Below, in pieces: positions 26,956-35,786 of a stretch of DNA of 64,000 nt (the stretch's first letter is position 1; the number at the start of each line of letters is the position of its first letter). Location of the stretch: contig VRUJ01000009.1 of NCBI GenBank assembly GCA_019456165.1, positions 1 through 64,000 on the forward strand, in the 5' to 3' direction. The notes under the pieces are model-generated. The model was not told the origin of the DNA. It was given only the letters and a program-made list of their open reading frames with translations, and searched no databases. The stretch is from Chloroflexota bacterium. Its GTDB lineage: Bacteria > Chloroflexota > Anaerolineae > Anaerolineales > UBA11579. The position numbers and the translations under genes are program-made.

Positions 26956-27990
26956 CTAGATAGGGTGCAAGCCGGGGAATTCAAGCCCGAGGGTTTCATC
27001 GAAACCCAACATGATGTTCATGGATTGCACAGCGGAACCGGCAGCGCCTTTCATCAAATTGTCAATTGCGCAGATGGAAACCACGTGACCATTCTCATCG
27101 TTAAGGGCAAAACCCAAGTCACAGTAATTAGACCCGGCTAGTATTTTAGGCTCCGGAACCCGGTAAATACCTCGTTTTTCTTTGACAACCCGCAGGAATG
27201 GGTTCTCGGAGGCGGCTTTTCTGTAGACCTTCCACAGATCTTTTTGGGTTGTCCCAGGTTTTACCGTCCCATGCGCGGTTGCTACCGCGCCGCGCACCAA
27301 ATCCACTGATGTCATTGTAAGCGAGATATTGGATACTCCCAGTTCCTGAATGACTTCCGCAGTATGGCGGTGACCAAAGGGAGAAAATGTGCGGACCACA
27401 TTACTCCTTTCAGGATGGTGAGAACCCGGATTCACAGTAGCGCCGCCTTCGGAAGAGCCTACTTTGAGTTCCAGGATTATTCGTTCGCGGGTGTCTAGGA
27501 GGTTGGAATCGATAAGGGGCATTAAGGCAAGTATGCTGGCAGTTGCATTGCAGCCTACACCGCTGATGTATTTGGCGTCCCGCAGTTCTTCCCTGTGTAA
27601 TTCCGGCAGGCCATAGACAAATTTTTCCAACCATCCTGGAGCTGAGTGGGATGTTCCATACCAGTTTTCGTATTCTGCCGCGCTGTTCAGGCGAAAATCT
27701 GCGGAAAGGTCGATGATATGTTTTCCCAGATCATCCCATGCCTCGATACTCTTTTGTGATTCCCCATGCGGCAGTGCAAGGAAAAGGATATCACAAGGTT
27801 CAAGTTGAGAAGGCGCGATAAATTTAAGGGTAGAGTGATTGCGCAAATTGGGATGAACCTGGTAGGAGTATTTGCCTGCGAGCTTGCGCGAGGTGATCTG
27901 TGTAACCTCTATTTCTGGATGGAATATTAACAATCGGAGTAATTCGCCTCCGGTATAGCCCGATGCGCCGACAATGCTTGCTGTGACCAT
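26956..27990 (-). CDS. argC: [LysW]-glutamyl/aminoadipyl phosphate reductase
   Basis: A 344-residue NADP semialdehyde dehydrogenase of the ArgC/LysY family. It has the Rossmann motif ASIVGASGYTGGELLRLL (4-21), the catalytic C147 in GVGCNATASILAL, and HRHTAEV plus a late NLMKGAAGSAVQSMN segment. It reduces the acyl phosphate formed by LysZ. The family includes both ArgC and LysY proteins, and length does not separate them. It lies 11 nt after lysX. Confidence 0.93.
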   Translation of the reverse strand: MVTASIVGASGYTGGELLRLLIFHPEIEVTQITSRKLAGKYSYQVHPNLRNHSTLKFIAPSQLEPCDILFLALPHGESQKSIEAWDDLGKHIIDLSADFRLNSAAEYENWYGTSHSAPGWLEKFVYGLPELHREELRDAKYISGVGCNATASILALMPLIDSNLLDTRERIILELKVGSSEGGATVNPGSHHPERSNVVRTFSPFGHRHTAEVIQELGVSNISLTMTSVDLVRGAVATAHGTVKPGTTQKDLWKVYRKAASENPFLRVVKEKRGIYRVPEPKILAGSNYCDLGFALNDENGHVVSICAIDNLMKGAAGSAVQSMNIMLGFDETLGLEFPGLHPI

Positions 27991-28001
27991 GGATTATCTG
28001 C

Positions 28002-28868
28002 TTAGCTCCTTTGCCTGGCAATTTTTAATATATAGTCCACAAACATGCCCGCGATGTCTAGCCCACTTATAGGTTGGACGGTATGGAATTCCATGTTGTG
28101 GTTGATCTCATTGACCAGCAAGCCTTTCTTTGGGTGCTCAAGAAGGTCTACAGCCAATAACCCTCCCCCTACTGCATGGGCCGCTTTTAAACACAGCTTT
28201 TCCATCTCTGGAGTGATTTCACACTTTTCTCCCGTAGCCCCTCTGGCAGTGTTGGTTAACCAATGTTCAGACTTGCGAAACATTGCGGATATAACCTCAT
28301 CTCCGAAAACGGTAGCCCGGATATCCCTTCCCTGTTTTTCAACATATTCCTGGCAATAAAAAATTGAATGATGATAAGAGCCAAGAATAGATTTATGCTC
28401 CAGGATGGCTTCTGCTGCATCGCGATCATTGATCTTCGCCAGCAGCCTACCCCAGGAACCAACTACAGGTTTCATCACCACCGGATACCCGATAGATTCA
28501 ATCGCCTCCAGGGCAGATTCGGGAGTAAAAGCAACCATTGTTCTGGGTTGGGGTACCCCAGCCTGAGCCAGAATAGAGGTAGTGGATACTTTATCCCCGC
28601 ATATTTCTGCTACCGAGGCAGTATTAACCGTGGGTATGCCCCATGAATTGAGGATACGCAGGGCATATAACCCACGATTATAATTTATTGATCGCTCTAG
28701 GATGGCATCATATTGGAGCCAGGGGGTTGGGTTTTCCAGATCGAATTTAATTTTTCTGTTATCCAACTTTTCATAGTCAATCCCGCGCTGCTCAAAAGCG
28801 GCAAAGATCCATTTCTCTTCTACTCGCACTCTGGAATACAACACACCAATTCTGGGACTTTTTTTCAT
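28002..28868 (-). CDS. lysX: LysW ligase LysX/ArgX (ATP-grasp)
   Basis: A 288-residue ATP-grasp ligase that joins the amino group of glutamate or 2-aminoadipate to the C-terminal Glu of LysW. It has VVMKPVVGSWGRLLAKI (130-146) for ATP, QEYVEKQGRDIRA (173-185) and NEINHNMEFH (253-262) for metal and substrate. The last motif looks closer to the lysine-type LysX of Thermus, as I recall it, than to arginine-type ArgX. The operon partners argG and argH argue for arginine, so the enzyme may accept both substrates. It lies 38 nt downstream of lysW, which encodes its protein substrate. Confidence 0.9.
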   Translation of the reverse strand: MKKSPRIGVLYSRVRVEEKWIFAAFEQRGIDYEKLDNRKIKFDLENPTPWLQYDAILERSINYNRGLYALRILNSWGIPTVNTASVAEICGDKVSTTSILAQAGVPQPRTMVAFTPESALEAIESIGYPVVMKPVVGSWGRLLAKINDRDAAEAILEHKSILGSYHHSIFYCQEYVEKQGRDIRATVFGDEVISAMFRKSEHWLTNTARGATGEKCEITPEMEKLCLKAAHAVGGGLLAVDLLEHPKKGLLVNEINHNMEFHTVQPISGLDIAGMFVDYILKIARQRS

Positions 28869-28906
28869 AGATACCTCAACTACTCTTGACTAGCATAATT
28901 TAGAGT

Positions 28907-29077
28907 TCACTCTCCCCAATCTTCTTCTTCTATGGGTGCTAGATCGACGGTTGGTGGATCTAGCGAAATGATCTCTAAGTCGACCCCACAATCCTGGCAG
29001 ACAATGATCTCATTCATTTCAATGTCGGCGTTCAGTCCATTCTCAGCTGCACATTCGGGGCAAGATATTTGACTCAT
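28907..29077 (-). CDS. lysW: Amino-acid carrier protein LysW
   Basis: A 56-residue carrier protein. It has two CxxC pairs for zinc (CPEC at 6-9, CQDC at 27-30), a strongly acidic C-terminal half and the diagnostic ending EEDWGE, whose last Glu accepts the substrate. Its ATG overlaps the argH stop (ATGA) and lysX follows after 38 nt. The acidic globule binds the basic faces of LysX/Z/Y/J/K. Confidence 0.95.
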   Translation of the reverse strand: MSQISCPECAAENGLNADIEMNEIIVCQDCGVDLEIISLDPPTVDLAPIEEEDWGE

Positions 29078-30483
29078 GATTTTTCTCCTTTTGTTTCTTG
29101 ATTGTTATAGGTAATGGAAATTATTTCTTCTTTTGCATGTTTGATTTGGTGTTCCACAGCTTGTGTGGATGTACCGCCAAACACGTTGTGACGTTCCACG
29201 GAAATTTTTGGGTCGAGTAATGCGTACAAATCGGATTCAAACAACTCTGATATTTTCTGGTAATCCTTGGTTCTGAGTTCTGTAAGTCCGACACCGCGAT
29301 TGTTGGCCATAAGGACAACCTCACCGATAAGATGGTGCGCTTGACGGAAAGGGATGCCTTTGCCAACGAGGTAATCCGCCAGATTGGTGGCCATCATACT
29401 GGGATCAATGGCTGCAAGCATAACCTCGGGTTTTAGCTTCAATCCGTCAACTGCGTCACCCACAAGTGGTAATAGGGCCAGAAGGGTGTCGACAGCATTG
29501 AAGACAGGGACTTTATCCTCCTGCAGGTCCTTGTCGTATGTTGAAGGTAACCCCTTCAGGGTCGCCATCAACCCGGTGAGATAACCCAGGAGGGTGCCGC
29601 TTTTCCCGCGGACTAACTCGAACAAGTCTGGGTTCTTCTTTTGGGGCATCAAGCTTGAACCTGTTGTAAAAGCGTCACCCAGTTTGAAGAAATTAAATTC
29701 CCGGCTGGTGTAGAGGATGACCGCTTCGGACAGTTTACTCATGTGTATGCCAATCAAAGCTGAACAGAAGAGGAACTCTACTGCGAAATCTCGATCAGAT
29801 ACCGCATCGATGCTGTTGGGTGCGGGCTGTTGGAATCCAAGTTCTGCACTCAACATTCTCCGGTCAACAGGTATGGTAGTTCCAGCTAACGCAGCTGAGC
29901 CTAAAGGCAGGTAGGCAGTCCGTTGGTATAGCTGGAAAAGTCGCTGCCGGTCTCTTTGAAGCGGCCAGAAATGAGAAAGCCACCAATGGCTTATCAGAAT
30001 GGGCATGGCCCTCTGTAAATGGGTGTAGCCAGGCATAATGATCCCGATGTCTTTCTCGGCCCGGGTGATCATAACCTTTTGTACACCTTCTAGCGCTTGA
30101 TCGATTTGCTGAATCTGTTCCATCAGCCACATGCGGAAATCGGTGGAAACCTGGTCATTTCTGCTGCGGCCAGTGTGAAGTTTCCCGGCGTCCGATCCTA
30201 TCAGCTCGAATAAACGCCTTTCTACCGCCGTATGTATATCCTCATCCGATGCAATAATTTGGAAAGTAGCTTTTTCAAATTCCTCTTCGATTTGAGTCAA
30301 ACTATTGCAGATATTCTGCTGTTCAATATCTGTCAATACATTTGCTCGGGCCAGCGCTTTAGCCCAGGCTATGCTGGCGCGAATATCTTGCTTAGCCAAG
30401 CGTTGATCGAATCCTATGGACGCGTTGAACTCCCAAGCTTTTATGTTTGGCTGTTCGGTAAAGCGGCCGCCCCAAAGTTTCAT
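29074..30483 (-). CDS. argH: Argininosuccinate lyase
   Basis: A 469-residue member of the fumarase/aspartase superfamily that splits argininosuccinate into arginine and fumarate. It has KLWGGRF at the N-terminus, HTGRSRNDQVSTDFR (about 101-115), and the signature GSSLMPQKKNPD (about 277-288) with the catalytic Ser. The length is normal. It lies 25 nt after argG and overlaps lysW by 4 nt, which ties the last steps of arginine synthesis to the LysW pathway. Confidence 0.96.
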   Translation of the reverse strand: MKLWGGRFTEQPNIKAWEFNASIGFDQRLAKQDIRASIAWAKALARANVLTDIEQQNICNSLTQIEEEFEKATFQIIASDEDIHTAVERRLFELIGSDAGKLHTGRSRNDQVSTDFRMWLMEQIQQIDQALEGVQKVMITRAEKDIGIIMPGYTHLQRAMPILISHWWLSHFWPLQRDRQRLFQLYQRTAYLPLGSAALAGTTIPVDRRMLSAELGFQQPAPNSIDAVSDRDFAVEFLFCSALIGIHMSKLSEAVILYTSREFNFFKLGDAFTTGSSLMPQKKNPDLFELVRGKSGTLLGYLTGLMATLKGLPSTYDKDLQEDKVPVFNAVDTLLALLPLVGDAVDGLKLKPEVMLAAIDPSMMATNLADYLVGKGIPFRQAHHLIGEVVLMANNRGVGLTELRTKDYQKISELFESDLYALLDPKISVERHNVFGGTSTQAVEHQIKHAKEEIISITYNNQETKGEKS

Positions 30484-30508
30484 AACACAACTCCTTTATA
30501 CGGATCAG

Positions 30509-31768
30509 TTAATCTCTTTTGAAGCGTGAATAATCGGGCTTGGGCATATCTAAACCAGAAACAGGCAGTCCGTTGAGCGCCCGCACTTTCAACGGGAGAC
30601 CAAACAGGCGGATAAAACCCACCGCATCCGATTGGTCATACACATCTTCCTGTCCAAATGTGGCAAAGTCTTCCCGGTACAGGCTGAATTCGCTCTTGCG
30701 CCCGACGGGAATGATATTTCCTTTATATAACTTTAAGCGCACTTTTCCGGTGACCGGCCCCTGCGTGCTGTCAACGAATGCATCCAAGGCTTCCCGCAGG
30801 GGTGTGAACCACAAACCTTTATAGGCTAGTTCTGCGTATTTCAGAGCAGCGATATCCTTGAATTGTATGGTCTCCTTATCCAGAACCAGTGATTCAAGCT
30901 CTTGCAGGGCTGCGTACAGGATTGTGCCTCCAGGCGTCTCATAGACACCGTGGGACTTCATGCCAACCATCCGATTTTCAACCAGGTCTGCTCGGCCAAT
31001 TCCGTGAGCGCCTCCTACTACGTTAAGGTGCCGAATGATCTGTGCCGGTGACATCTTCTGATGATCTATGCCAACCGGGAAACCAGATTCGAATTGGAGT
31101 TCAATGTATTGGGCATCATCCGGAGCATTCTCAGGAGAAGTGGTCAATTGGTACATGGATTCTTCTGGTTCCACCCAGGTCTCTTCCAGAGGGCCGCCCT
31201 CGTGCGAAAGGTGCCACATGTTCCTGTCCCGGCTGTATATCGATTTTACAGTGCTGGTTACTGGGACGTTGTGTTCCTCGGCATATTTGATCGCGTCCTC
31301 CCGTGAGCGGATATCCCACTCTCTCCAGGGAGCAATTACTTTCAAGCGTGGATCCAGCGCTTGGTAGGTCAGCTCAAAGCGCACCTGGTCATTGCCCTTG
31401 CCTGTTGCGCCGTGTGCCAAAGCGTCTGCACCTGACTTATGTGCAATGTCGACTTGATATTTTGCGATCAGTGGACGGGCTACAGAGGTTCCCAGAAGAT
31501 ATTTGCGCTCGTAAATGGCTCCAGCTCTGAGTGAACGAAATAAATATTCGCTGGCAAACTCATCTTGAAGATCTAGGATGACTACTTTTGAAGCGCCGCT
31601 GGCCAGAGCCTTTTCCTCCAAGCCATCCAGTTCCTCATCCTGCCCCAGATTCGCACAAAAGCAGATCACCTCACAGTGGTAGTTTTCTTTCAACCACGGA
31701 ACAATCACGGATGTATCCAGTCCTCCAGAGTAAGCTAACACTACTTTTTTGACTTTTATTTTTTTCAT
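30509..31768 (-). CDS. argG: Argininosuccinate synthase
   Basis: A 419-residue ATP-dependent ligase of citrulline and aspartate. It has the P-loop-like [18 protein letters not shown] (8-25), [25 protein letters not shown] and [18 protein letters not shown] (in the middle). It is the first gene of the arginine/LysW operon, with AGGAG before the ATG, and it follows a terminator-like attenuator (31799-31829) and a possible leader peptide. Confidence 0.96.
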   Translation of the reverse strand: MKKIKVKKVVLAYSGGLDTSVIVPWLKENYHCEVICFCANLGQDEELDGLEEKALASGASKVVILDLQDEFASEYLFRSLRAGAIYERKYLLGTSVARPLIAKYQVDIAHKSGADALAHGATGKGNDQVRFELTYQALDPRLKVIAPWREWDIRSREDAIKYAEEHNVPVTSTVKSIYSRDRNMWHLSHEGGPLEETWVEPEESMYQLTTSPENAPDDAQYIELQFESGFPVGIDHQKMSPAQIIRHLNVVGGAHGIGRADLVENRMVGMKSHGVYETPGGTILYAALQELESLVLDKETIQFKDIAALKYAELAYKGLWFTPLREALDAFVDSTQGPVTGKVRLKLYKGNIIPVGRKSEFSLYREDFATFGQEDVYDQSDAVGFIRLFGLPLKVRALNGLPVSGLDMPKPDYSRFKRD

Positions 31769-31798
31769 TTATTCTCCTTATGTTTAGCAGGTTAAAAG

Positions 31799-31829
31799 AA
31801 AAAAGCTCTCCTGGAAGGAGAGCTTTTTG
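31799..31829 (-). promoter_or_regulatory. Attenuator-like terminator before argG
   Basis: On the minus strand, AAAAGCTCTCC pairs with GGAGAGCTTTT around a TTCCA-type loop and is followed by a T tract, 31 nt before the argG ATG. The strand CCTTCCAGG (+ strand complement at 31810-31818) is perfectly complementary, 9 of 9, to CCTGGAAGG inside the leader frame (31896-31904), so an antiterminator is possible. Confidence 0.65.
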
Positions 31830-31853
31830 GTTGCATGTTTATTTTAGTTAGAA

Positions 31854-31958
31854 TTACTTAGCAACGATGGTCCCTGCGCAAGCGCAAAAGGCCAGCCTTC
31901 CAGGCGGGAGGATGGATTTGCTTCGAGGTCGAGGGAATTTTACAAAGTTCGTTGTCAT
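31854..31958 (-). CDS. Putative arginine leader peptide
   Basis: A 34-codon frame lies between a good promoter and the terminator in front of argG. It has Arg at residues 10, 12 and 21 (NFVKFPRPRSKS and PPGRLA) and Lys at 7, 14 and 34. Arg is enriched but not in a long run, so the leader reading is weaker than for the met/thr leaders. The antiterminator strand CCTGGAAGG is codons 19-21, downstream of Arg10/Arg12, as expected for stalling control. The predicted RNA start lies only a few bases before the ATG, so translation may be leaderless. A T-box was considered and is not supported. Confidence 0.45.
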   Translation of the reverse strand: MTTNFVKFPRPRSKSILPPGRLAFCACAGTIVAK

Positions 31959-31968
31959 ATTGGAGCAG

Positions 31969-31998
31969 TTTATATCATATTTATTTGGTTTATGTCAA
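31969..31998 (-). promoter_or_regulatory. Promoter of the arginine/LysW operon
   Basis: On the minus strand a consensus TTGACA (31993-31998) is followed after 18 bp by TATAAA (31969-31974). Confidence 0.65.
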
Positions 31999-32043
31999 GC
32001 TGCAATTCTCAGGTTGGGATTAATCTTGTCGATCACCTTCGCA

Positions 32044-33174
32044 TTATCCTGGGTGTAACCCTGCCTGGAGAGCAACTGAGACAGCATTAGCACGATTGTG
32101 GACATCTAACTTTCGGTAAATTGATTTAAGGTGTCGCTTTACGGTATTAGTAGAGATCATTAATGTCTCAGAAATATCTTTATTGGTCATGCCACTTATT
32201 AAAAGTGCCAATACTTGTCGTTCGCGATTAGTTAATTCCGCTAGTTCATCGTCCGTTCGCGTTACTTGCTTGAGATTTGCGACCGTTTCGATAAATGCAA
32301 ATCGATCAAAATTCTGTTTCTCCAAACAAGCAAAGACTCCGTGTTCTTCCAGGATAACCTTAATATCATCCAAGGTTGCCACGCCGGTGACAACAATCGT
32401 TGGGAGGCCAACAGCCCGGGTATTGGCAAGTAGTCGATAGCCTGCAAGGTTTTGCATTTTAGGTGCCTGCTCACGACGGATGTTTGACAATTGAGGAGCT
32501 GGGTATCTCTGCCGAGCGAGAGCAAGATCAACAACTGCCAAATTGTACCGCCCACGATTCATGCGCCCAATGGCTTCTCCATACCCATTGCAAGTATGCA
32601 CTTGATAACTTAACTCTTCAAGCAATTCCCCTATTAAATTTCGCCAGCCAGCATCGTCATCAACAACTATTGCTAATCCGGATTGCGGATCCAGAGATGA
32701 GTTTGCTTCCTTGTAAACCAAAGAATCATTGCTACCCATTGCGAAGTTCTGGGTTTTATTTTTAGTAGAATGAGCAGGTTTTGATATTACGTGTTGTTGG
32801 ATAATCTTGTAAAAATTGTTACGATTAAAGGTTTCTTTTTGTAAGCAAGTTAGAGCGCCATATTCATTTATAGCACTTACGGCTAATTCAACTGTGGCGT
32901 AACCGGTGAGTAGTATGGTAGTGCAAGCAGGGTCATATAATTTCGCAGCCTCCAAGATCCGGAGACCATCTTTGTTGCGGTGGTCATCTCCCTTAAGTGA
33001 AAGGTCAACTATCACCAAACTATGTGAAATATCCCGCAAGATAGTAACCCCCTCCTCATGCTTATCAGCAACGTCTACGACAAAGCCCAGGTCTTCTAAA
33101 ATTTCTCGTAGAATTTGTTGCCAGGATTTATCATCCTCAACGATAAGCGCGCGCGGGTTGTTTACCATCATCAT
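32044..33174 (-). CDS. Double-receiver LuxR-type response regulator
   Basis: A 376-residue regulator with two receiver domains and one HTH. Receiver 1 (about 8-130) has IVEDDKSWQQIL, the acceptor in VIVDLSLKGDD and LLTGYAT; receiver 2 (about 168-300) has AIVVDDDAGWRNL and AVVDLALA with a longer loop after the acceptor. The HTH (about 310-372) begins LTNRERQVLALLI and contains TVKRHLKSIYRKL. It overlaps the kinase gene by 4 nt and should be its partner. The two receivers could take phosphate from two sources or in sequence. The targets are unknown; it is divergent from gltB, and the two genes share no visible terminator. Confidence 0.85.
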   Translation of the reverse strand: MMMVNNPRALIVEDDKSWQQILREILEDLGFVVDVADKHEEGVTILRDISHSLVIVDLSLKGDDHRNKDGLRILEAAKLYDPACTTILLTGYATVELAVSAINEYGALTCLQKETFNRNNFYKIIQQHVISKPAHSTKNKTQNFAMGSNDSLVYKEANSSLDPQSGLAIVVDDDAGWRNLIGELLEELSYQVHTCNGYGEAIGRMNRGRYNLAVVDLALARQRYPAPQLSNIRREQAPKMQNLAGYRLLANTRAVGLPTIVVTGVATLDDIKVILEEHGVFACLEKQNFDRFAFIETVANLKQVTRTDDELAELTNRERQVLALLISGMTNKDISETLMISTNTVKRHLKSIYRKLDVHNRANAVSVALQAGLHPG

Positions 33175-35459
33175 TCTTTCTGTAAGCTCCTAGCGTGCTT
33201 GTTTGGGAATTTGAGTTTAAATATAGTTCCATTCTTCCCATCACTTTCTACGGATACTTTTCCCCCTAACCTGACCATAAGCATCCTCACCCACCACAAT
33301 CCAAATCCTAATTTACCGCCATACAGCGGGTTGACGCCGGAGTAAGTCAACTCAAAGATATCTTCATGAATTTCCGGGGGAATGCCTGGGCCATTATCCC
33401 AAACGGAAACAATCACCCAATGGTCATCAGCTGCACCAGTGATTTTGATAGTTCCTTCATTATCCATCGCATTAGCTGCGTTCTCGAGCAAGTTGACGAA
33501 AATCAACTTTACACTTGGTTTCCCGGCCATTATTTGAGGTAATTTCCCTAAACCCATGATCTGCACATGTACACTATCTGGCAAATGAGCTTTGTTAATG
33601 GCCTCGATCACGGATTCTTCCATATCTATCGGCAATGGACTGATAGGATGTAAGAGAGTGAGGTTTTCTTTTAATTCGTTCATTGCCTCGTGGGCTTCAC
33701 TTTCGATCTTGGCTAAATTAGCCGCAAGGTATGGATCAGCTTGCAGCGCTACTTGGGATTTATCCTGGATGCCTTGCACACGAACTGGGATGATGCCAAA
33801 TTTATTATTAAGTTGGTGCAATAGATTTACGGCAATATCACCCAGGGCTGCAAAGGTCTCGGAAACTGCGCGTTGATTCCTCTCGGTAAGGAGGGCTTCT
33901 TGGCGCCCAGCATTTTGGATCGCCAAAGATGCATACTGGGCTAATATGGTGAGCACCTTTTTATCCCAGTCTGACTCTGTAAATTTTCCCGGCTCAGGTT
34001 CTAGACTACCAACACTTATAGCACCGATAGGCACTTGTTTATCCGTAGTGTTGTCAAATAGGGGTACTGCCAGTATGCGTGTATTATCTTGAAAATAAAC
34101 TCGAGCAGATTCGCTGATAGATGGATCGTGTTTAATGTCATTAGTAGTTACTAATTTTCGTTTCAGAATAGCCTGCCCTATATAGCTGTCTTCAACTGGT
34201 AAGCGTTTAGTATAAAATTCTTCGTTAATAGCAGCTTGTAACACTAATTCATTCCCATCCAACGACCACACCGCACTTGACGAGGAGTTGAGCAGGTTAC
34301 AAGCCATTTCAGCCAGTCTTTGCATTACTTGTTGATAAGGTTCGCTAAGCAAGACTTCAGTGATTTCCTGTAAAACATTCAGCAAGAGTATTTCCTGGAT
34401 AGCAATGACAGCTTGAGTTGCGAAAGCTTGCAGCACATGGCTGTCTTGATCGTTGAATGCCTCAGGTTGAGGACTTTCTAAGTTGAGCACGCCCTCTAGC
34501 CGCCCACTTGCTCCAATTAATGGGACAGCCAATTCTGAACGCATTTCAATGTCCTTGTTGAGTGGATAATAGATATCGGCCCACGGTTTTTCTTGAACAT
34601 CTGAGATCAGCAGCGGTTGGTGGTTTTTGGCGACCCATCCCATGATGCTTGAATCATCAATAGGGAAATCTATTCTCGGCTGCTCTGACGATGGGTCCCC
34701 TACAATCGCTGCGAGGGTTAATTTTCCCCCACCATCGCTTACGAGGCGGAAGCTTCCATATTGGGAATCGGTAACTTCAAGAGCCATATGCAGGATGGCC
34801 TCGAGAGTGTCTTTTAAACCATGCCGGGATGAAATTAGTAATCCTGCCCGGCGAAGACTGGCAACCTCGTCTACTTTCCTTGCCAGGTCGCGTTGAACAC
34901 TGGTGATCCGTCTGGCATGGAAAATCGCCATTGCCGCCTGGTTGACGAAGTTGTCCAGCATCAGCAGTTCGAGTTGATCAAAGTGTCTATTTTCATGCAA
35001 ATATACATACAGGACACCGACGATTTGTCCGGCAACGATCAATGGATAACAGATTACAGCTTTAGCGCCAGCGTTAGTTTTTATAGGGTGGATTTCTAGG
35101 GATTGTTCTTCATAGGAGATTACCCGTCGTAAGCGAGTGATCGCTAATTCCCCCATACCGTTAGGCCGCGGCTCATCGGAAGGATCTGGTGGTACTGTTT
35201 CTCCAGCGGAGACACGTGAGCTGCGATTAAAGACCTGCTGTGAAGCATTGTATGAGTAAATAACAGCGGAGGAATCTGAAATTACTTTGATGGCACTTGC
35301 GACGATTAAGCGTAGAGTGGCCTCAACAGTGAACGGACCACTAGCTCCCAGGCTGTTCACCGTTGAACCAATTTCATTTAGGCTGGCCAGGGCATTCAGC
35401 AATCTTTCAGGTAGAGGGGAGACCTGAGTTTGAGGATTGTCGCTTGAGTGTGAAACCAT
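33171..35459 (-). CDS. Three-GAF soluble sensor histidine kinase
   Basis: A 762-residue kinase with no membrane span. Three GAF domains are at about 20-190, 200-360 and 365-525; clear segments are AVICYPLIVAGQIVGVLYVY, ELAVPLIGASGRLEGVLNLE and AVPLFDNTTDKQVPIGAISV. The dimerization helix carries VNLLHQLNNKFG with the candidate phospho-His near residue 545, and the HATPase_c domain (about 640-755) has NLLENAANAM, DNGPGIPPEI and GFGLWWVRMLM. GAF domains bind small molecules or cofactors; no specific ligand signature is visible, and cysteines in GAF3 could bind a cofactor. It is co-transcribed with the double-receiver regulator. Confidence 0.85.
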   Translation of the reverse strand: MVSHSSDNPQTQVSPLPERLLNALASLNEIGSTVNSLGASGPFTVEATLRLIVASAIKVISDSSAVIYSYNASQQVFNRSSRVSAGETVPPDPSDEPRPNGMGELAITRLRRVISYEEQSLEIHPIKTNAGAKAVICYPLIVAGQIVGVLYVYLHENRHFDQLELLMLDNFVNQAAMAIFHARRITSVQRDLARKVDEVASLRRAGLLISSRHGLKDTLEAILHMALEVTDSQYGSFRLVSDGGGKLTLAAIVGDPSSEQPRIDFPIDDSSIMGWVAKNHQPLLISDVQEKPWADIYYPLNKDIEMRSELAVPLIGASGRLEGVLNLESPQPEAFNDQDSHVLQAFATQAVIAIQEILLLNVLQEITEVLLSEPYQQVMQRLAEMACNLLNSSSSAVWSLDGNELVLQAAINEEFYTKRLPVEDSYIGQAILKRKLVTTNDIKHDPSISESARVYFQDNTRILAVPLFDNTTDKQVPIGAISVGSLEPEPGKFTESDWDKKVLTILAQYASLAIQNAGRQEALLTERNQRAVSETFAALGDIAVNLLHQLNNKFGIIPVRVQGIQDKSQVALQADPYLAANLAKIESEAHEAMNELKENLTLLHPISPLPIDMEESVIEAINKAHLPDSVHVQIMGLGKLPQIMAGKPSVKLIFVNLLENAANAMDNEGTIKITGAADDHWVIVSVWDNGPGIPPEIHEDIFELTYSGVNPLYGGKLGFGLWWVRMLMVRLGGKVSVESDGKNGTIFKLKFPNKHARSLQKE

Positions 35460-35786
35460 GTGTCAATTACAAGATATTAAAATTGAGGTTGAAAAATTTC
35501 CCAATTTTATCACACCGTTCTTACTACAAATTAAGCGGAGGGCATTTAGGGGTGTTGTGGGAGGGATTTTCCTCACCTCCACCATATCTTTGGACGAGCT
35601 GAATTTAAATTTTGAGAGACAACCGTATGCATATCATAGAGACATGGGCTGGTTGTGCAGCATCGTCTCAAAATTGATATACGCTTAGATTAGCGAATTT
35701 TGAAAAAAGAAACAATTACCCATTTGGGTAATATTAGTTTCTCGATACAATCTTTAGAATTGGGGTAAGCTTGGAGGCCCACCATC
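35460..35786. promoter_or_regulatory. Divergent promoter region with an 18-bp palindrome before gltB
   Basis: ATTACCCA-TT-TGGGTAAT (35715-35732) is a perfect palindrome. It overlaps a candidate -35 (TTGGGT, 35724-35729) that lies 16 bp before TACAAT (35746-35751), so a regulator bound there would block gltB transcription. No T run follows, so it is not a terminator. I see no gene in the rest of the region; open frames near 35440-35690 lack features. Confidence 0.5.

Noticed and set aside
31854-31958. A T-box riboswitch before argG
   Set aside because: The conserved T-box antiterminator sequence (AGGGTGGNACCGCG-type) is not present; the local GGGACC on the minus strand lacks the rest.
35715-35732. 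A terminator before gltB
   Set aside because: The palindrome has no following T run and overlaps a probable -35, so it fits an operator better.
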